A stretch of DNA of 64,000 nucleotides, taken from positions 260,645,177 to 260,709,176 of the forward strand of contig CM069432.1 in the NCBI GenBank assembly GCA_035610365.1, read 5' to 3'. The notes under the pieces are model-generated. The model was not told where the DNA came from. It ran no database searches and was given only the letters and a program-made list of their open reading frames with translations. The position numbers and the translations under genes were made by a program. The stretch comes from Aquatica leii. Its lineage: Eukaryota; Arthropoda; Insecta; Coleoptera; Lampyridae. This document shows, in pieces, positions 12,110 through 23,459 of the stretch. Numbering within the stretch: position 1 is the stretch's first letter; each line of letters starts with the position of its first letter.

Positions 12110-14018
12110 GAAAATAATTTCTCCAACGTTTCAATAGGAATATTTCTTTTTACGTCATAATTTGAACAAATATGTAATTGTAGCAGCACACTTGCTATTT
12201 ACACTTGTTGCATACTGAACCGTCTAAAAAATGGTCAAACGTTTTATAGTAATTTAGGCGATAAATTTGATTTGTCCTCAGGTGTCTCATCTACCAGCTT
12301 TGTCACCCTACTGTAATCGTAGAAAAAGTATAGTGTATAATTCGTAAGCAATATGCATTGCCAACTCGTATGAATTGCAGCCTCGCCTTCGGCTTGTTCT
12401 AACGTTATGCAATATAACTATTTAAATTAGATTTTTGACAATTGGTCACAACTTTATTTACATAAAAAATACGTTAATTGTTTAATATTCGATTAGAATG
12501 AAAATTGGGATTCTCATTTCAATAATGTCTTAAACAGAACTGAGAATTCGTTTACAAGTTTATGCACTCGTAACTTTGCAAGCATATATCTGGACGTGAT
12601 GCAATTTCGTGTTGATGTTTCTCAGTATTGGTTCGCAGATACATTAATGTGGAAAACTTTACTGACAAATTTGCATTTAATAATAACTAAAAGTTTCATT
12701 TAAAAAAATGTGTGATTGTGGTGTTTTCGCTTTTTTTGTATGGAAATGAACTAAATTTGGTGCAAGTTTACTATGACAAGTTTGTGTTGTGAAATTTTTG
12801 AAAAATTGTTTGTAGTTATGAAAGATCCTGTTCGTGTCACTTGCCAAGCGTGTCACTTTTCCAACACAAACTGTGCGGATTTATTAAAATTGAATAAAGA
12901 AGCTTGATCAATTCCGAAATTTAAAAAAGCTTTCTTACTTGTTTATTGATTTTATCGCCGACAGTTTCTTTCGTTCGAATTTAGGCACAATCCTGTTGGT
13001 TACGTTGACATTTTTATCAATACTTATATTTATTGATCGGTAATAACTTTTTTTTTCTATGTTTGTGTCTAAAATACTGAAAAGAAAACAACGCTGCGTA
13101 AGAAAAGGAATAAAAGTTACGATAATGCTTTCAACAGCCGGAGCGGAAATAAGGAAAATATAAAGCTTCTCAGCAGGTGTTAATTCTTCACTAAAACATC
13201 TCTAGAATATTACGATATAGATTATCAAGGAAAAGTTTCAGAAATGACAAAATTTTCTGTGGTCTTAGTAAATTCATAGTTATTGTTAATGGTTTTCAGA
13301 AATAATACGATTTGCAGTACATCGTTTTGTATTTTGTAGTACAATTTACTAATTGTTTAAAGTAAACGATTATTGAATATGCATACAAGCCATTGATATG
13401 GAAATTTAATTATCTATCAATTTTCTGTTTAAACGGTAATACTTGCTCCAGCTCATTTTGTGTTCGAGCAAGCACCAAAAGGAATTCCTTTCGAGAGCTT
13501 TACGATTAAGTATTTTCTTAGAAGTGCGATATTGTTTCAACACCTCTTTACGACGTAACGTGATTTAAAAAAAAAGCAATTTAAAAGTACTGAATTATGT
13601 GTTTAATTGAATTTGTAATTGATATTTAAAATCTTTGGAAAATATTGAATAAAATATCACTTTGAACTTTTCTATTAGGTTTCGTTCTTAAAAAAAAAGC
13701 TCGGATGTAAATGTTTCAAGGTTTGTGCTTTAACGAATTCGATCAAAAAATAAATTTAAGTTTTCTTTTACTATAGCGGAATTCGATGTATTGTTTTACA
13801 TTTGTAAAAACGTAAAAAACAAATATTTTTTATTTGTGTTCCGTTCTTTAGTACGAACATTGGTAGTTTTGTAAAATGTGAATTGTTTTAACCACTTCTG
13901 GGATGCATAGTTTAAATTTGATCGTGTAGGTTCTGTATGATAACAAATTGATGATGTTGAATGGAGAAGATGTAGAAAACTAATAATATTGTAATTGAAA
14001 TGTAGATTTTAACATAGC
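12110..14018. other. Unassigned AT-rich sequence upstream of the heat-shock promoter
   Basis: No coding region recognised. Near 12383 a CCTCGCCTTCGGCTTG string sits in an imperfect inverted repeat. A related CGAGCCGAAGG core occurs inside the hairpin element at 33.3 kb, which hints at a shared repeat family. Otherwise I see nothing to report. Confidence 0.35.
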
Positions 14019-14252
14019 GAATTTGAAAAGCATTTGGAGCACAAATTTCTAACTGTAATGAATTAATGCAAAGGTCATGTCAGTTTAATTGCGAAAATGC
14101 CAGCAAAGATCATTGAACAGCTGTTTTGTGTTATTAGAACTCGTCAGCATTGGGATACTTGAATGTTGATGTTTATATAATCCATCCTCGGTAAGTTTCA
14201 TTCGAAAATTTTGTGATAAACGGCGTTTGGAGGACAATTGTCACGTGTGTGT
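14019..14252. repeat. 234-bp direct repeat, left copy (flanks LINE)
   Basis: Runs from GAATTTGAAAAGCATTTGG to TCACGTGTGTGT. It is matched along its whole length by 16222-16455, with roughly fifteen to twenty differences counted by eye. The right edge is the exact point where the poly(T) of the LINE's 3' tail begins. It is either an exceptionally long target-site duplication or one of a pre-existing pair of tandem duplicates. Confidence 0.85.
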
Positions 14253-16221
14253 TTTTTTAAAATTTATTTCAAGAGGTGGTTCGTCTATCGCCACTGCACT
14301 GCGGTCTCCTTGGTCCTTTTGTGCACCTCTGATTTTTTACTCAGTTCTGTTTCGTCAATGAAATCCAGAAGTTTATTCCAAGGGGCTTTTTTCAACTCAT
14401 TATCGGTTAGGTTTGGTTTTCCGAGAATCGTAGTGCGTTGCATTTGCACAACAGATGCTGCGGAGTCTCATCGTCATTCAAGCATCCGCGGCATAGAAGG
14501 CTAATTTGCAGTCCCATTTGATGCATATGTTTGTTAAGGCCACAGTGCCCTGTAATTAGTCCCGTGAATTTCTTTAATTTTTGTCGACTCATGCTTGATG
14601 GTGCAGTTTGAGTGTTTAATTTTGGCTCTGTAAGGAAGAGTCCCTGAAGAGTTTTTCCATCATTTTTTATGCTCCGCGGCAAGTTTACTGCGAATTACTT
14701 CTTTTCCGGTCTCGTATGTGATTTCGAAAACGGGTTCAGGTCCGATATATGTCCCTGTTGTGCCCTTTTTGCTAGTGCGTCCGCCATTAGGTTACCCTTT
14801 ACTTTCTGGTCTTTTGGTATCCAGATGAGCTGCACTGGTTCGCAAGTTGCCAATGTTTCTAGACTGCGTATGCATGCCATAATCAGTTTGGACCAGTAGT
14901 GCTGCTTGGCTGTCAGACATGATCGATATTGGCTCAATTGTGTATGATTTCGAATCGATAATGTTCCTGACACACCAGTCAACAGCAGCAACTTCAGCTT
15001 GGAAAGCGGATGCATATTTACCCAAAGTCAGCGAAAATTGCTTCCCATGCTGCTTGCCTCCATATACTCCTGCTCCGGTACCGTTGAGATTTTTGGCCCC
15101 ATCTGTGTACCAGATAGTTCCTTTAACCGCGCCCGGGTAAATGTTTTTTGTCCATTCGTCCCGTGACGGTATTATCACTTTAAATTTCTTTAAAATGTGA
15201 TCATTTTTTGTGAAGTCGGATCTCATAGTTAAGATCGTTTTTTCACGCAGCACGTTGTATATGCCCGGTTTGTTTTTCCCGATGATTGACGCGTGTTCAT
15301 TAATGTGCAGCTTGTCTTGCTTCCATCATTACAACGAGGTATAATGGTGGAAGTGAAAGTAGTGCTTTCATGGCTGCTGTGGGCGTGGTGCTTATCGCTC
15401 CTGTTATCAGTAGACATGTCATTCTCTGTACTTTGCTTAGCTTTGCAGCTGTCGTTTTCAGGTTGGTTCTCTCACCCCATACAAGCGCGCCGTATGTGAT
15501 GATGGGTCTTGTTACCACAGTATATAACCATTTGGTTATCTGGGTTTCAATCCCCATGTGTGCCCGACAATCCGTTTGGTTGTATTAAGAACCCTGGTGG
15601 CGTTGTGACTTTTTCTAGATGAGCATTGAAAGTCAGTCTGGTATCAAGAGTAAGTCCCAGATATTTGACTTCTTTTGTCATCGAGAGCGTAACTCCGTAC
15701 ATCGTAGGTAGTTTTATATCATCCGTTTTTCGTCGTTTGGTAAACGGTACAATTGCCGTCTTAGTTGGGTTCACTGATAGTCCCTCTTGTTTGCACCTTT
15801 TTTCGACGGTGTTTAGTGCACTTTGGTTTATGTTCGATATAGTTGCCCCAAACTTCCCGTTTGTGATAATGGTTAGATCGTCGGCGTATCCTAAAGCAAA
15901 TACCCCACCGTCTTCTAGTTCTTATAGTAGGCCGTCCATGACGAGACACCACAAGGCGGGGTGCTATCACCCCTACTGTGGTGGTGGCATCCGTCAGCCA
16001 CTTTGGCCCCCACAGTGGTCCCGTACAAAGTAGCTGTTACCAACGGATTCCTGAGCATTGAGTTGACCCAGTTTTGGACTAGAGGTGTGATTCCTTTTTT
16101 TTTATTGTCCTTGCAATTGAGGTGAAGGTAGCATTGTCAAATGCTCCTTCAATATCTAGAAAAGCACCCAATGTAATATCATTGTATTGGATAGCATTTT
16201 TGCATCTGCTTACTAGTTGGT
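14253..16221 (-). pseudogene. 5'-truncated LINE with reverse transcriptase and RNase H (R1/LOA-type group)
   Basis: Minus-strand order from 16221: RT palm aspartate in FLDIEGAFDNA (about 16170), then the catalytic GYADDLTII (about 15870), then thumb segments (KEVKYLGLTLDTRLTF; PIITYGALVWG). An RNase H domain follows, with WYTDGAK, FQAEVAAVD, MSDSQAALL and NLMADALAKRAQ giving the D-E-D-D set (14.7-15.2 kb). It ends in a zinc-knuckle-like tail, CRGCLNDDETPQHLLCKC (14.4-14.5 kb). RT plus RNase H plus the terminal CxxC...HxxxC tail fits the I/R1/LOA-like branch of non-LTR elements. The 3' end is marked by a short poly(T) on the plus strand at about 14252-14258. The 5' half, including endonuclease and early RT, is missing, as expected of incomplete reverse transcription. 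Frameshifts near 15.95 and 15.6 kb make it inactive. It fills exactly the space between the two 234-bp direct repeats. Confidence 0.85.
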
Positions 16222-16455
16222 GAATTTGAAAACATTTGGAGTACAAATTTCTAACTGTAATGAATTAATGCAAAGGTCATGTTAGTTTAATTGCGAAAAT
16301 TGCCAGCAAAGATCATTGAACAGCTGTTTTGTCCTATTAGGACTCGTCAGCATTGGGATACTTTGATGTTGATAATTATATAATCCATCCTATGTAAGTT
16401 TCATTCGAAAATTTTGTGGTAAACGCCGTTTGGAGGACAATTGTCACGTGTGTGT
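16222..16455. repeat. 234-bp direct repeat, right copy (flanks LINE)
   Basis: Partner of 14019-14252. It is the same length and co-linear, and begins immediately after the truncated 5' end of the LINE. The point differences are scattered rather than clustered, so the two copies have been accumulating mutations for some time. Confidence 0.85.
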
Positions 16456-17300
16456 TACTAACATGTATAATGAATAAATAATAATCTTATTAGTTTATGA
16501 ATTTGAGTACAATTCTATGCAGGTATGCAGTACTTTAGCTCCTATAGTCAACATACGCTCTAATATTGGTAAAATTTTTGGCTGTACGTAGAGGGAGTTG
16601 GGCACGTTACTAATTTTGTCAAACTTATTTCAAAATTTTCTGTTTTTAAAATGATATTATTTTTATTATCACGTCAGTTAAATTGCAACACGCGCCTTTT
16701 CAAAAAAGGTTTGTCCGAGGTTCCGAAACATTATTAGTATTGGGCTCAATACTACGTTTTTTGTTAACTGATATTTTACAACTTCTATTCAATTATACCT
16801 GATATCATTGTTCGGTTGATTTTTTAAGTACATACATTCTGCAATATCACTCATATTTATTACTTTTGTGGTTTTTGAGAAGCAATTTCGGGTTAGGTCA
16901 TCACCTGATTTATTTGAATGTGCAATTTTCGTAATGCATATACTGATTTCTAAGATTTACGAATTTTTGATCTGATTGAATCCTTTTTCGAATCATAATC
17001 AGAACCATCTTAGAACGTAAACATAGCGTATTAAAAGTTTTACAATTCGAACGTACCAAAACCAAATTTGCGTTTATATCGTAACGTATTGAAAAGACTG
17101 GTGTGGTCACCATACGACTTTCTTATAAGGAATAATGATGAAGGAATACATATTTTTTAAGGTTATTTTTTTATGTACACGTTTGTATTGATTTCCTAGC
17201 ATTTTTGAAAATTTTCACCTCGATTTTATTAAGATCATATCGACTTACCCTATACGTGCGTCTCGATATTACTTATCTCTTTAGTAAATCAGAAAAAGAA
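16456..17300. other. Unassigned AT-rich sequence
   Basis: No coding motif or structured repeat seen. A 67-codon minus frame at 16910-17113 has no recognisable feature. Confidence 0.4.
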
Positions 17301-18170
17301 ATCGTCGCAGGCAGGATTCGAAACTATATTATATTTGTGAATTCATTTTAAATTACCATTGAAATATCTGATAAACTGTTAATGCTAGAAATTCTTTTAT
17401 TTGAATAAATTGTTAGGAAGAATTGTCTCTATAAGAAACTGTAAAAATAATTTGAATAATTTGCATACGTACAAAATTATATAAGAAAAACTGTTAACAA
17501 TGGCGGATACGCCCACTTCCGGTTTCTTTATCAAACCCATCTTTTGACAAAGCAGAGAGTTATCGTGAGTACATCCAAAGATAATTTAAATAAGATGCAG
17601 CACTCCGTATATAAACAAGTCAAAAGAATATAAAGAAAAATTGTTATTTTATAACGTATCTTTCTTTCCCTTCAAATTATGAAATTTTTTTCTAAAAAAA
17701 ATCGTCGCAGGCAGGATTCGAACCTAGGATTATATATGGAATTCACTTTAAATTATAAATCGATTATCTAATAAACTGTTAATGTTAGAAAAAAAAATTA
17801 TTTGAATAAATTGTTAGGAAGAATTAAATCGATAAGAAACTGTAAAAATAATTCGAATAATTTGCATACGTACAAAATTATATAAGAAAAACTGTTAAAA
17901 ATGGCTGATACACCCACTTCCGGTTTCTAGAACTATGAGAGAATATGAAAAGCCAGCTCCATACCAATTTTCAAGTTACTAGGACTTTTGATTCGTAAGT
18001 TATCGTGGGTACATTGGTACACACAAGCAGACACACACAGACACCCAATCCGAAAAATACTTTTTTCTGATTCAGAAGACCTTGAAACGTAAAATTATGC
18101 AAAAAAAAAATTTTGAAAAAAATTGCGATCGCTATAGTTTCCTTATAGGAAAGTAAAAATATCGAATTAC
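17301..18170 (-). repeat. Duplicated short repeat with tRNA-like B-box (SINE- or MITE-like)
   Basis: Two copies of a 228-bp unit lie exactly 400 bp apart, at 17301-17528 and 17701-17928. Both start with ATCGTCGCAGGCAGGATTCGAA and end with CCCACTTCCGGTTTCT. Their tails share a further phrase (AGTTATCGTGRGTACAT). On the minus strand the second copy shows a perfect Pol III B-box, GGTTCGAATCC, followed by CTGCCTGCGACGA and a poly(T). That resembles the T-arm, acceptor stem and terminator of a tRNA, but no A-box is evident at the expected distance. The second copy continues into a CA-rich stretch (ACACACAGACACCC) and ends near TTCCTTATAGGAAAGTAAAAAT. A tRNA-derived SINE or a MITE carrying a tRNA fragment are the options. 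Confidence 0.5.
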
Positions 18171-18539
18171 AAATTCGTAATTAGTAAAAAATATTGGAAT
18201 ATTATCAAATCCGTGGCATAACAAAGAAACATCGAACTTGTAACGTATAGAATCGTAATTGGTAAAACGCATTTCAAAAATCTTCGAACAAAGGGAAAAA
18301 CGTTGTATCGAAAAAAAAGGTTACACAATACGCATAGAAACAGTGACCTCTTCTAATTTCTGGTTTTTCTTTATCAAACACAACGAACACATAGATAATC
18401 AACAACAAATGCACATAAACAACAAACGCCGATCCAACCACAATTTCTAATTTAACATATGGCTGCTGCCGTAGCATGACGAAAAAATTAAAACGTGTTT
18501 GAGAACCAAAGCTCGGAGATTTTGACCTTTCACTGGTTG

Positions 18540-20490
18540 ACTGAATGCTTTTTTAGGCAAGATGTTTCGTCTTATTTTTTAGTTTTAGGGAAGCTTTTTG
18601 CATTATAATTCTTTTACGTAATCTTGCTGATTGTAATCTTACCACACTCGCATTTTTTTTACGCATTGACTTTGCTGTCATGCTTGACTTCGAATATTAT
18701 GCCTCACTATTACCTTGTCCTCACGTACAAAAATGATTTGAGGTGTTTGACCATTTTTTGGGTTTTTTAAAATTGGATATTTCATATATACGTTTCGAGC
18801 ATTTTACACAGCACTTGGTATATGTAAATAAGACACATAAGTCTTTCACACATTTCGCAAAACGTTGCTACGTTTTTCTTTTGTTTTTTGCTGTTTTTTG
18901 TCTTTTAGAAATTTCTTTATAGCAGTTAGCACATACGTCCTACTTCATGTTTTTTCTTTCTTTAAATTTAAACTTATGTTTTGCTCTTGAAGTCTCATCT
19001 TTGTGATTGTTACTTTGCTGTACCTCGAATATTTTTTTTTCAAAACCAGAAATTGAGCAATTGTTTCCTCAGTTCTGCTTATGAATTATTGTGAATTTAC
19101 GACAGCTGTGGTCAAGATGAATTCAAATGCTAATTTGTGATATCATCTACCGTCTTGCATAATGGGTTACTATAAGCACCCATTTCATCTGACAAATCAA
19201 CCGATGATTTTGAGGTGTTACATTTTATTATCATTTTTGGTTTTACTTTGCTTTTTTCTGATAGCATAATAATATCGCGTTAACCTTTCATAATCAAAAA
19301 ACCGTTGTCCTTCCCCTGTTTTCTTCAACGTGATTTTTTTTGCATTTTTTTTGGTTACTACATTCTTAGGTACTCGTCTTCGGTTTGATCTCACAGTTTT
19401 AGTTAAATGTGTATTATTGTATAATTACGAACTTCAGGTTGGTATACGAATTATCTGCACACATAGCGATGTGAACTACATCAGTAGGTACCAAATTTTT
19501 CCTAGAAAAAATTTAAGGATTGTAAGCATACCTATCACACATTACAATTTGAATAATTTTGTTCCATATCGATGACGTTTTTGTTTAATGTATTATCGTA
19601 TGAGTAGTCGCCCAATAAAATGGAACATTGTTTTATCTACACACATATATTCGCCTGCAATATAAACACTCTGGAAGTTAGCTGCTAAAAGATCTACCAA
19701 AGGTTAATAATCTCCGGGTTGGTAAAAAGAATTGCAAGAAAAATGAAGCTTCGCTCAAATATTTCTTGTCGTCTTTGATTTTGCAAAGTGACAAACGTAT
19801 AAAATAGTCTTGGTTCTAATAATATCGTACCGACGGCAATTTAACAAGACCCATCCACATTACCAAGCTTAAAAATGTTCTAATCTCAGTAGGAGTAACT
19901 AGATTTTAGTTATGTAGGCGGTATTGTTCACTAGTACTTGCTGTGTAGCGTATAGATTGGTATGATCACCGAATTTTTTTGTCAACCAAAGCGAAAAACA
20001 CATCACAAGGGATACTGTCGGTCAAGAAAGCTACTACATTTGAATCTACACTACCATTTCTTATCTCAAAATGTTTATTACCCAAAGTTGGTTCACACTC
20101 TTTAATCAAGCGTTTGCTTCCTCTTCCTCGGTATTTGAAGGATTGTTAAAAAAATCGTCAGAAACAGTCTTCTTCGTGAAGTTCTGAGTTACGTTTTTCT
20201 TTATTGATGCCAGTAATTGGACGTGAAATAACGTATGATACACTTGTCGAGTTATATACGTTCAGACAGACGAAGTTTTTGGTAATTGAAAATCAAACTC
20301 GCCACATCTTTTTTTTTAACTTGATGCTTCCATATGGTGTAATTGAATTTTCTTTGTTTTCTGTTCTGATAAATAAAGCGGTCTTCGAATCATTAAAACT
20401 TATATCGATATATTCAATTGACATATTGTTTCTAGAAACCACCTCTTTTAGTTCACTGGACTTTACTGGTCGTTTTCTGTGCTTCTAGAC
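18540..20490 (-). pseudogene. piggyBac-family transposase remnant
   Basis: Read on the minus strand from about 20490 to 18540. Upstream is an acidic, degenerate N-terminus. Then come FLSLVMWMGLVKLPSVRYY and NQDYFIRLSLCKIKDD (about 19.75-19.9 kb), matching the conserved start of the piggyBac catalytic domain. Next is IYVC...NNVPFYWATT (about 19.6 kb), where intact members carry the first catalytic aspartate in a VDE motif; here that motif is damaged. Beyond it the frame is broken many times. The extreme C-terminus still contains spaced cysteines (CADCY, CVLFTYTKCCVKC after frame changes), as in the Cys-rich nuclear-localising finger of the family. No TTAA-flanked terminal repeats were recognised. 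The piece is an old fossil. Confidence 0.65.
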
Positions 20491-21059
20491 ATCTTGTTAC
20501 AAGCTTCTAGCTTTTTGTGCTTCTAGTATTTTACGAACCTTGCACGGCCAGCACGCTGTAGGATTTAAACAATACCTATCGGAGGGAGGGGAGATCCAAG
20601 TGATAAGTTTATTTTAATGGGCGCCAGATCTCGTCTCGCAGATAGAGTTCCTGTTAGATCAGCACAGGAGGTTCGAAGCTTGTATTAAATTTTAAGGTTT
20701 ATAAAGTTGGAGGAATCGAGGAAAGAAACCAAATCATTAACATCAATTGTAGTGTAATTACTTTAGGAATACTTATGATTAAATAAAAATAAAATCAAAA
20801 AAACGTTAAGAATTTGTAATTGAAAAACAAAAATGTTCTATGTGTTTATTTCATTAGTAATTGTCGTAATACGATATTGGTACAAAACAAAAAAAATTGA
20901 CATTTGGCTCTCGCGGTTTATGTGTAAATCGATTATTTAGTATTTTAATATTTGGTTTAGAGAACCTAAAGATTTAATGTACTACCACTAAAACTATGTT
21001 CGAAATTATTGTGACTTTAAAAACAAAACTGTTACGTAATTAGGTCAGACGGCAGCTCA
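20491..21059. other. Unassigned sequence
   Basis: Contains a purine-rich run (GGAGGGAGGGGAGA near 20580) followed about 25 bp later by GGGCGCCAG. That order resembles a polypurine tract near an LTR, but no LTR pair or retroelement coding sequence accompanies it. Nothing else was recognised. Confidence 0.3.
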
Positions 21060-21218
21060 AAACACTTTGGAGAGAGGGTCGTGGATGGTACTCGGTGTGC
21101 TAATGATAATATAATTAAAAGATCACCAAAACGGTAGAAATATTAACTGCAGATCTCGTTTACATCTGTCAAACACTGAAGGCAAACAAATTGCAAAACA
21201 CATTTATAGCAACAAATA

Positions 21219-22769
21219 CAGGGTGTCCCAAGAGGTACTGTACATACTGAAATGGTATGTTCCTTAGGTCAATTTAAGTAGAAAACGTCCTATAAACATA
21301 GGTCCAATTCGCCATATAGTTACACAGATACAAGCGTTCAAAGTTTATAATTGATCACACATTTTTTGAAAGTTAATTATTCTTAGTCAACTGGGAAACA
21401 AAAACCGAACAATATGTCATTTATTGCTTTCTTTTCTACTAATGTCGCAGTCGATTTTATTAAACGAAGTGTAATTTAAATGCAAAATGCCTTCTCATTT
21501 TTCTAACGAAGAGTATGCTGATATCATTTACATTTATGGATTTTGTGATGGAAATGCGAGATCTGCCGTTAGGGAATATGAACGAAGATTTCCCAACAGG
21601 AGGGTGCCAAATCACCAAACCTTTTCTTCTGTGTTTCAACATGTACGGACTCATGGTTCATTTCCATCAGTTTCAACAAGATATGACCGTCCTGTGCAGT
21701 TAAATGTGAATGAGCAGGAAAACATTCTACAGATGGTTGATCGGAGTCCAGGGTTGAGTACTAGAAGAATTTCTTCTCGAACGGGACTCCCTCGTATGTC
21801 AGTATGGCGAACATTACATGATGGGCTTTTGTATCCCTATCACATACAATAGGTTCAGCATCTGGAACCTGAAGATTTTGATGCCCGGTTGAATTTCTGC
21901 CATTGGCTACAGGTAAATCCACAATTAGTTCCATTCATTTTATTTAGCGACGAGGCGCAATTTACTAGAGATGGAGTGAACAATACACGTAATTCTCATT
22001 TGTGCTCATTTCAAAATCCACACGGCACAACAGAAACTAACTTTCAGTGCAGATTTTCTGTTAACGTATGGTGTGGCATGATTGACGATCAACTTATTGG
22101 AACTTTTTTCTTTGAGGAACGTCTGACAGGAGAAGCATATGCTAACTTTTTGCGGAATGAATTGCTACCGCTTTTGGAAGAAGTACCTTTACTAACAAGA
22201 CAACAAATGTTTCTGCAACTTGATGGAGCTTCTCCACATTTTAGTCGGCATGTGATCGAATATCTAAATGTTGCTTACCGCAATAGGTGGGTTGAGCGTG
22301 GAGGCCCGCATGCTTGGCCACCGAGATCACCCGATCTCACACCTTTGGACTTCTATCTGTGGGGTGATGTGAAAAGTTTAGTATACGAGGTAAAATTTAA
22401 TACCAGAGCTGAACTAATACAGCGTATCCTAGATGTGTGTCAACAAACACGGAACAACCAGCAGGTGCTTCGAGCGGCTACTCGGTCCATTTTAGATCGC
22501 AGCCGTCGTTGTATTAATGCCGAAGGAGGTCATTTTGAGCATTTGATGTGATTTTTGTTTGTTTGTTTTTTTTAATGTGTGTTTTGTAGTTCGATTTTCT
22601 GTTTTCAATAATAATAATTTTAAAAAAATGTGTGTGCATTTATAAACTTCGAACGTTTGTATCTGTGTAACTATGGCGAATTGGACCTATGTTTATAGGA
22701 CGTTTTCTACTTAAATTGACCTAAGGAACATGTCATTTCAGTATGTACAGTACCTCGTGGGACACCCTG
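21219..22769 (+). mobile_element. Nearly intact DD41D Tc1/mariner-superfamily transposon
   Basis: A 1551-bp element with long imperfect terminal inverted repeats of about 150 bp (21219-21369 and 22622-22769). Its outer ends are CAGGGTGTCCCA and TGGGACACCCTG-like, and it is flanked on both sides by a TA target duplication (21217-21218 and 22770-22771). The element carries one transposase frame broken by a single stop. It sits in the intron of family A copy 3. The uninterrupted target sequence is preserved in copy 2, confirming the boundaries. The close match between the two TIRs suggests a relatively recent insertion compared with the other elements here. Confidence 0.92.
21487..22551 (+). pseudogene. 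DD41D transposase with one premature stop
   Basis: The frame opens at MPSHFSNEEYADIIYIYG, an N-terminal domain common in insect DD41D-type transposases, followed by a second helix-turn-helix (LSTRRISSRTGLPRMSVWR). The frame is stopped by TAG at 21850-21852, just after YPYHIQ. It resumes in the same frame with VQHLEPEDFDARLNFC and continues to a normal C-terminus at 22551. The catalytic residues are all present: D in LFSDEAQF, D in LQLDGASPH and D in DLTPLDFYLWG. By my count 41 residues separate the second and third, hence DD41D (rosa-like). A single base change accounts for the stop, so this copy was potentially functional until recently. Total length is about 354 codons, as expected for the superfamily. 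Confidence 0.92.
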
Positions 22770-23417
22770 TATATTTATTCCAAACGAAGAGAGAAAGAGG
22801 TTAAAAGAAACGATGTAGAACTACGCAGATACTAATTAAAAGTTCGTCAATAAATATCACAGTTAATAAGGATGCTACAGGCTTCCAAATGACTTAATAT
22901 TGCATGTCTGTCTTCAAGTTTAATCGTTCATCTCACAAATACTTCATCGACTTGACCCCAAATTAATTCTTGAAATTGGTCTTAGTAACTAATGTTCACA
23001 TTCGTGCTCTAAGTTATCGACTCGAAAGAGATACATATACTTAATAGACATGTCAATTTCAAAGGGACAGACACGTGGCGGTGGCGAGAAAATCGAATCA
23101 CGTCGCAAAATTAGAAGTTAATGTTTACCTCAGCAAAGCTCTCACAAGCAACACATACGAAACAAAATCAAGGCACCAATTTATAACGTCGATGATATCC
23201 GAATATTTAAAAATGGAGGTTTCAGTGAGCTCAACGTTAGGTTTCACGTACTGTCTTTGTTACGTCAAAAACGGAAATGCCTTTTTTTAAGATGTTTTCA
23301 TATGTCAAAATGACAGTTAATGTTCCGTATGTAAAAGGTACGTCCCGGGACAAAATTCATACAGTACGAAAACCGCACCGAAATATTTTTAAGATAAAAT
23401 TTCATGTCTTCTTCAGA

Positions 23418-23457
23418 AAACTGAAACTGAAGACACCGGATTCACAAAGCCTTTATA
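23418..23457 (-). promoter_or_regulatory. TATA box and initiator upstream of family A copy 3
   Basis: On the minus strand TATAAA (23457-23452) is followed 29 bp later by the adenine of TCAGTT (23430-23425). A second TCAGTT follows immediately (23424-23419). This spacing and the TCAGTT consensus match canonical arthropod Pol II core promoters. No heat-shock elements are seen here, unlike copy 2. Two neighbouring paralogous units each having TATA plus TCAGTT supports real transcription-unit ancestry. Confidence 0.5.
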
Positions 23458-23459
23458 TT

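Larger units (their letters stand above)
21060..23430 (-). repeat. Family A unit, copy 3, split by a DD41D transposon
   Basis: Minus-strand unit with a putative exon 1 of about 300 nt (23428-23129), a donor CTGAGGTAAAC with the intron starting at 23128, an acceptor CTTCAG, and exon 2 starting at 21175 (TGTTTGACAGATGTAAACG). The intron contains the complete DD41D element at 21219-22769. Without it the intron is only about 400 bp, so a further segment present in copy 2 has been lost. The donor here is weaker (GTAAAC) than in the other copies. Flanks of the insertion match the uninterrupted copy 2. No conserved reading frame is shared with copies 2 and 4. Confidence 0.5.

Noticed and set aside
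17701-17730. B-box region considered as a functional tRNA gene.
   Set aside because: Only the T-arm and acceptor-like parts are present. No A-box, anticodon arm or matching 5' acceptor strand was found.
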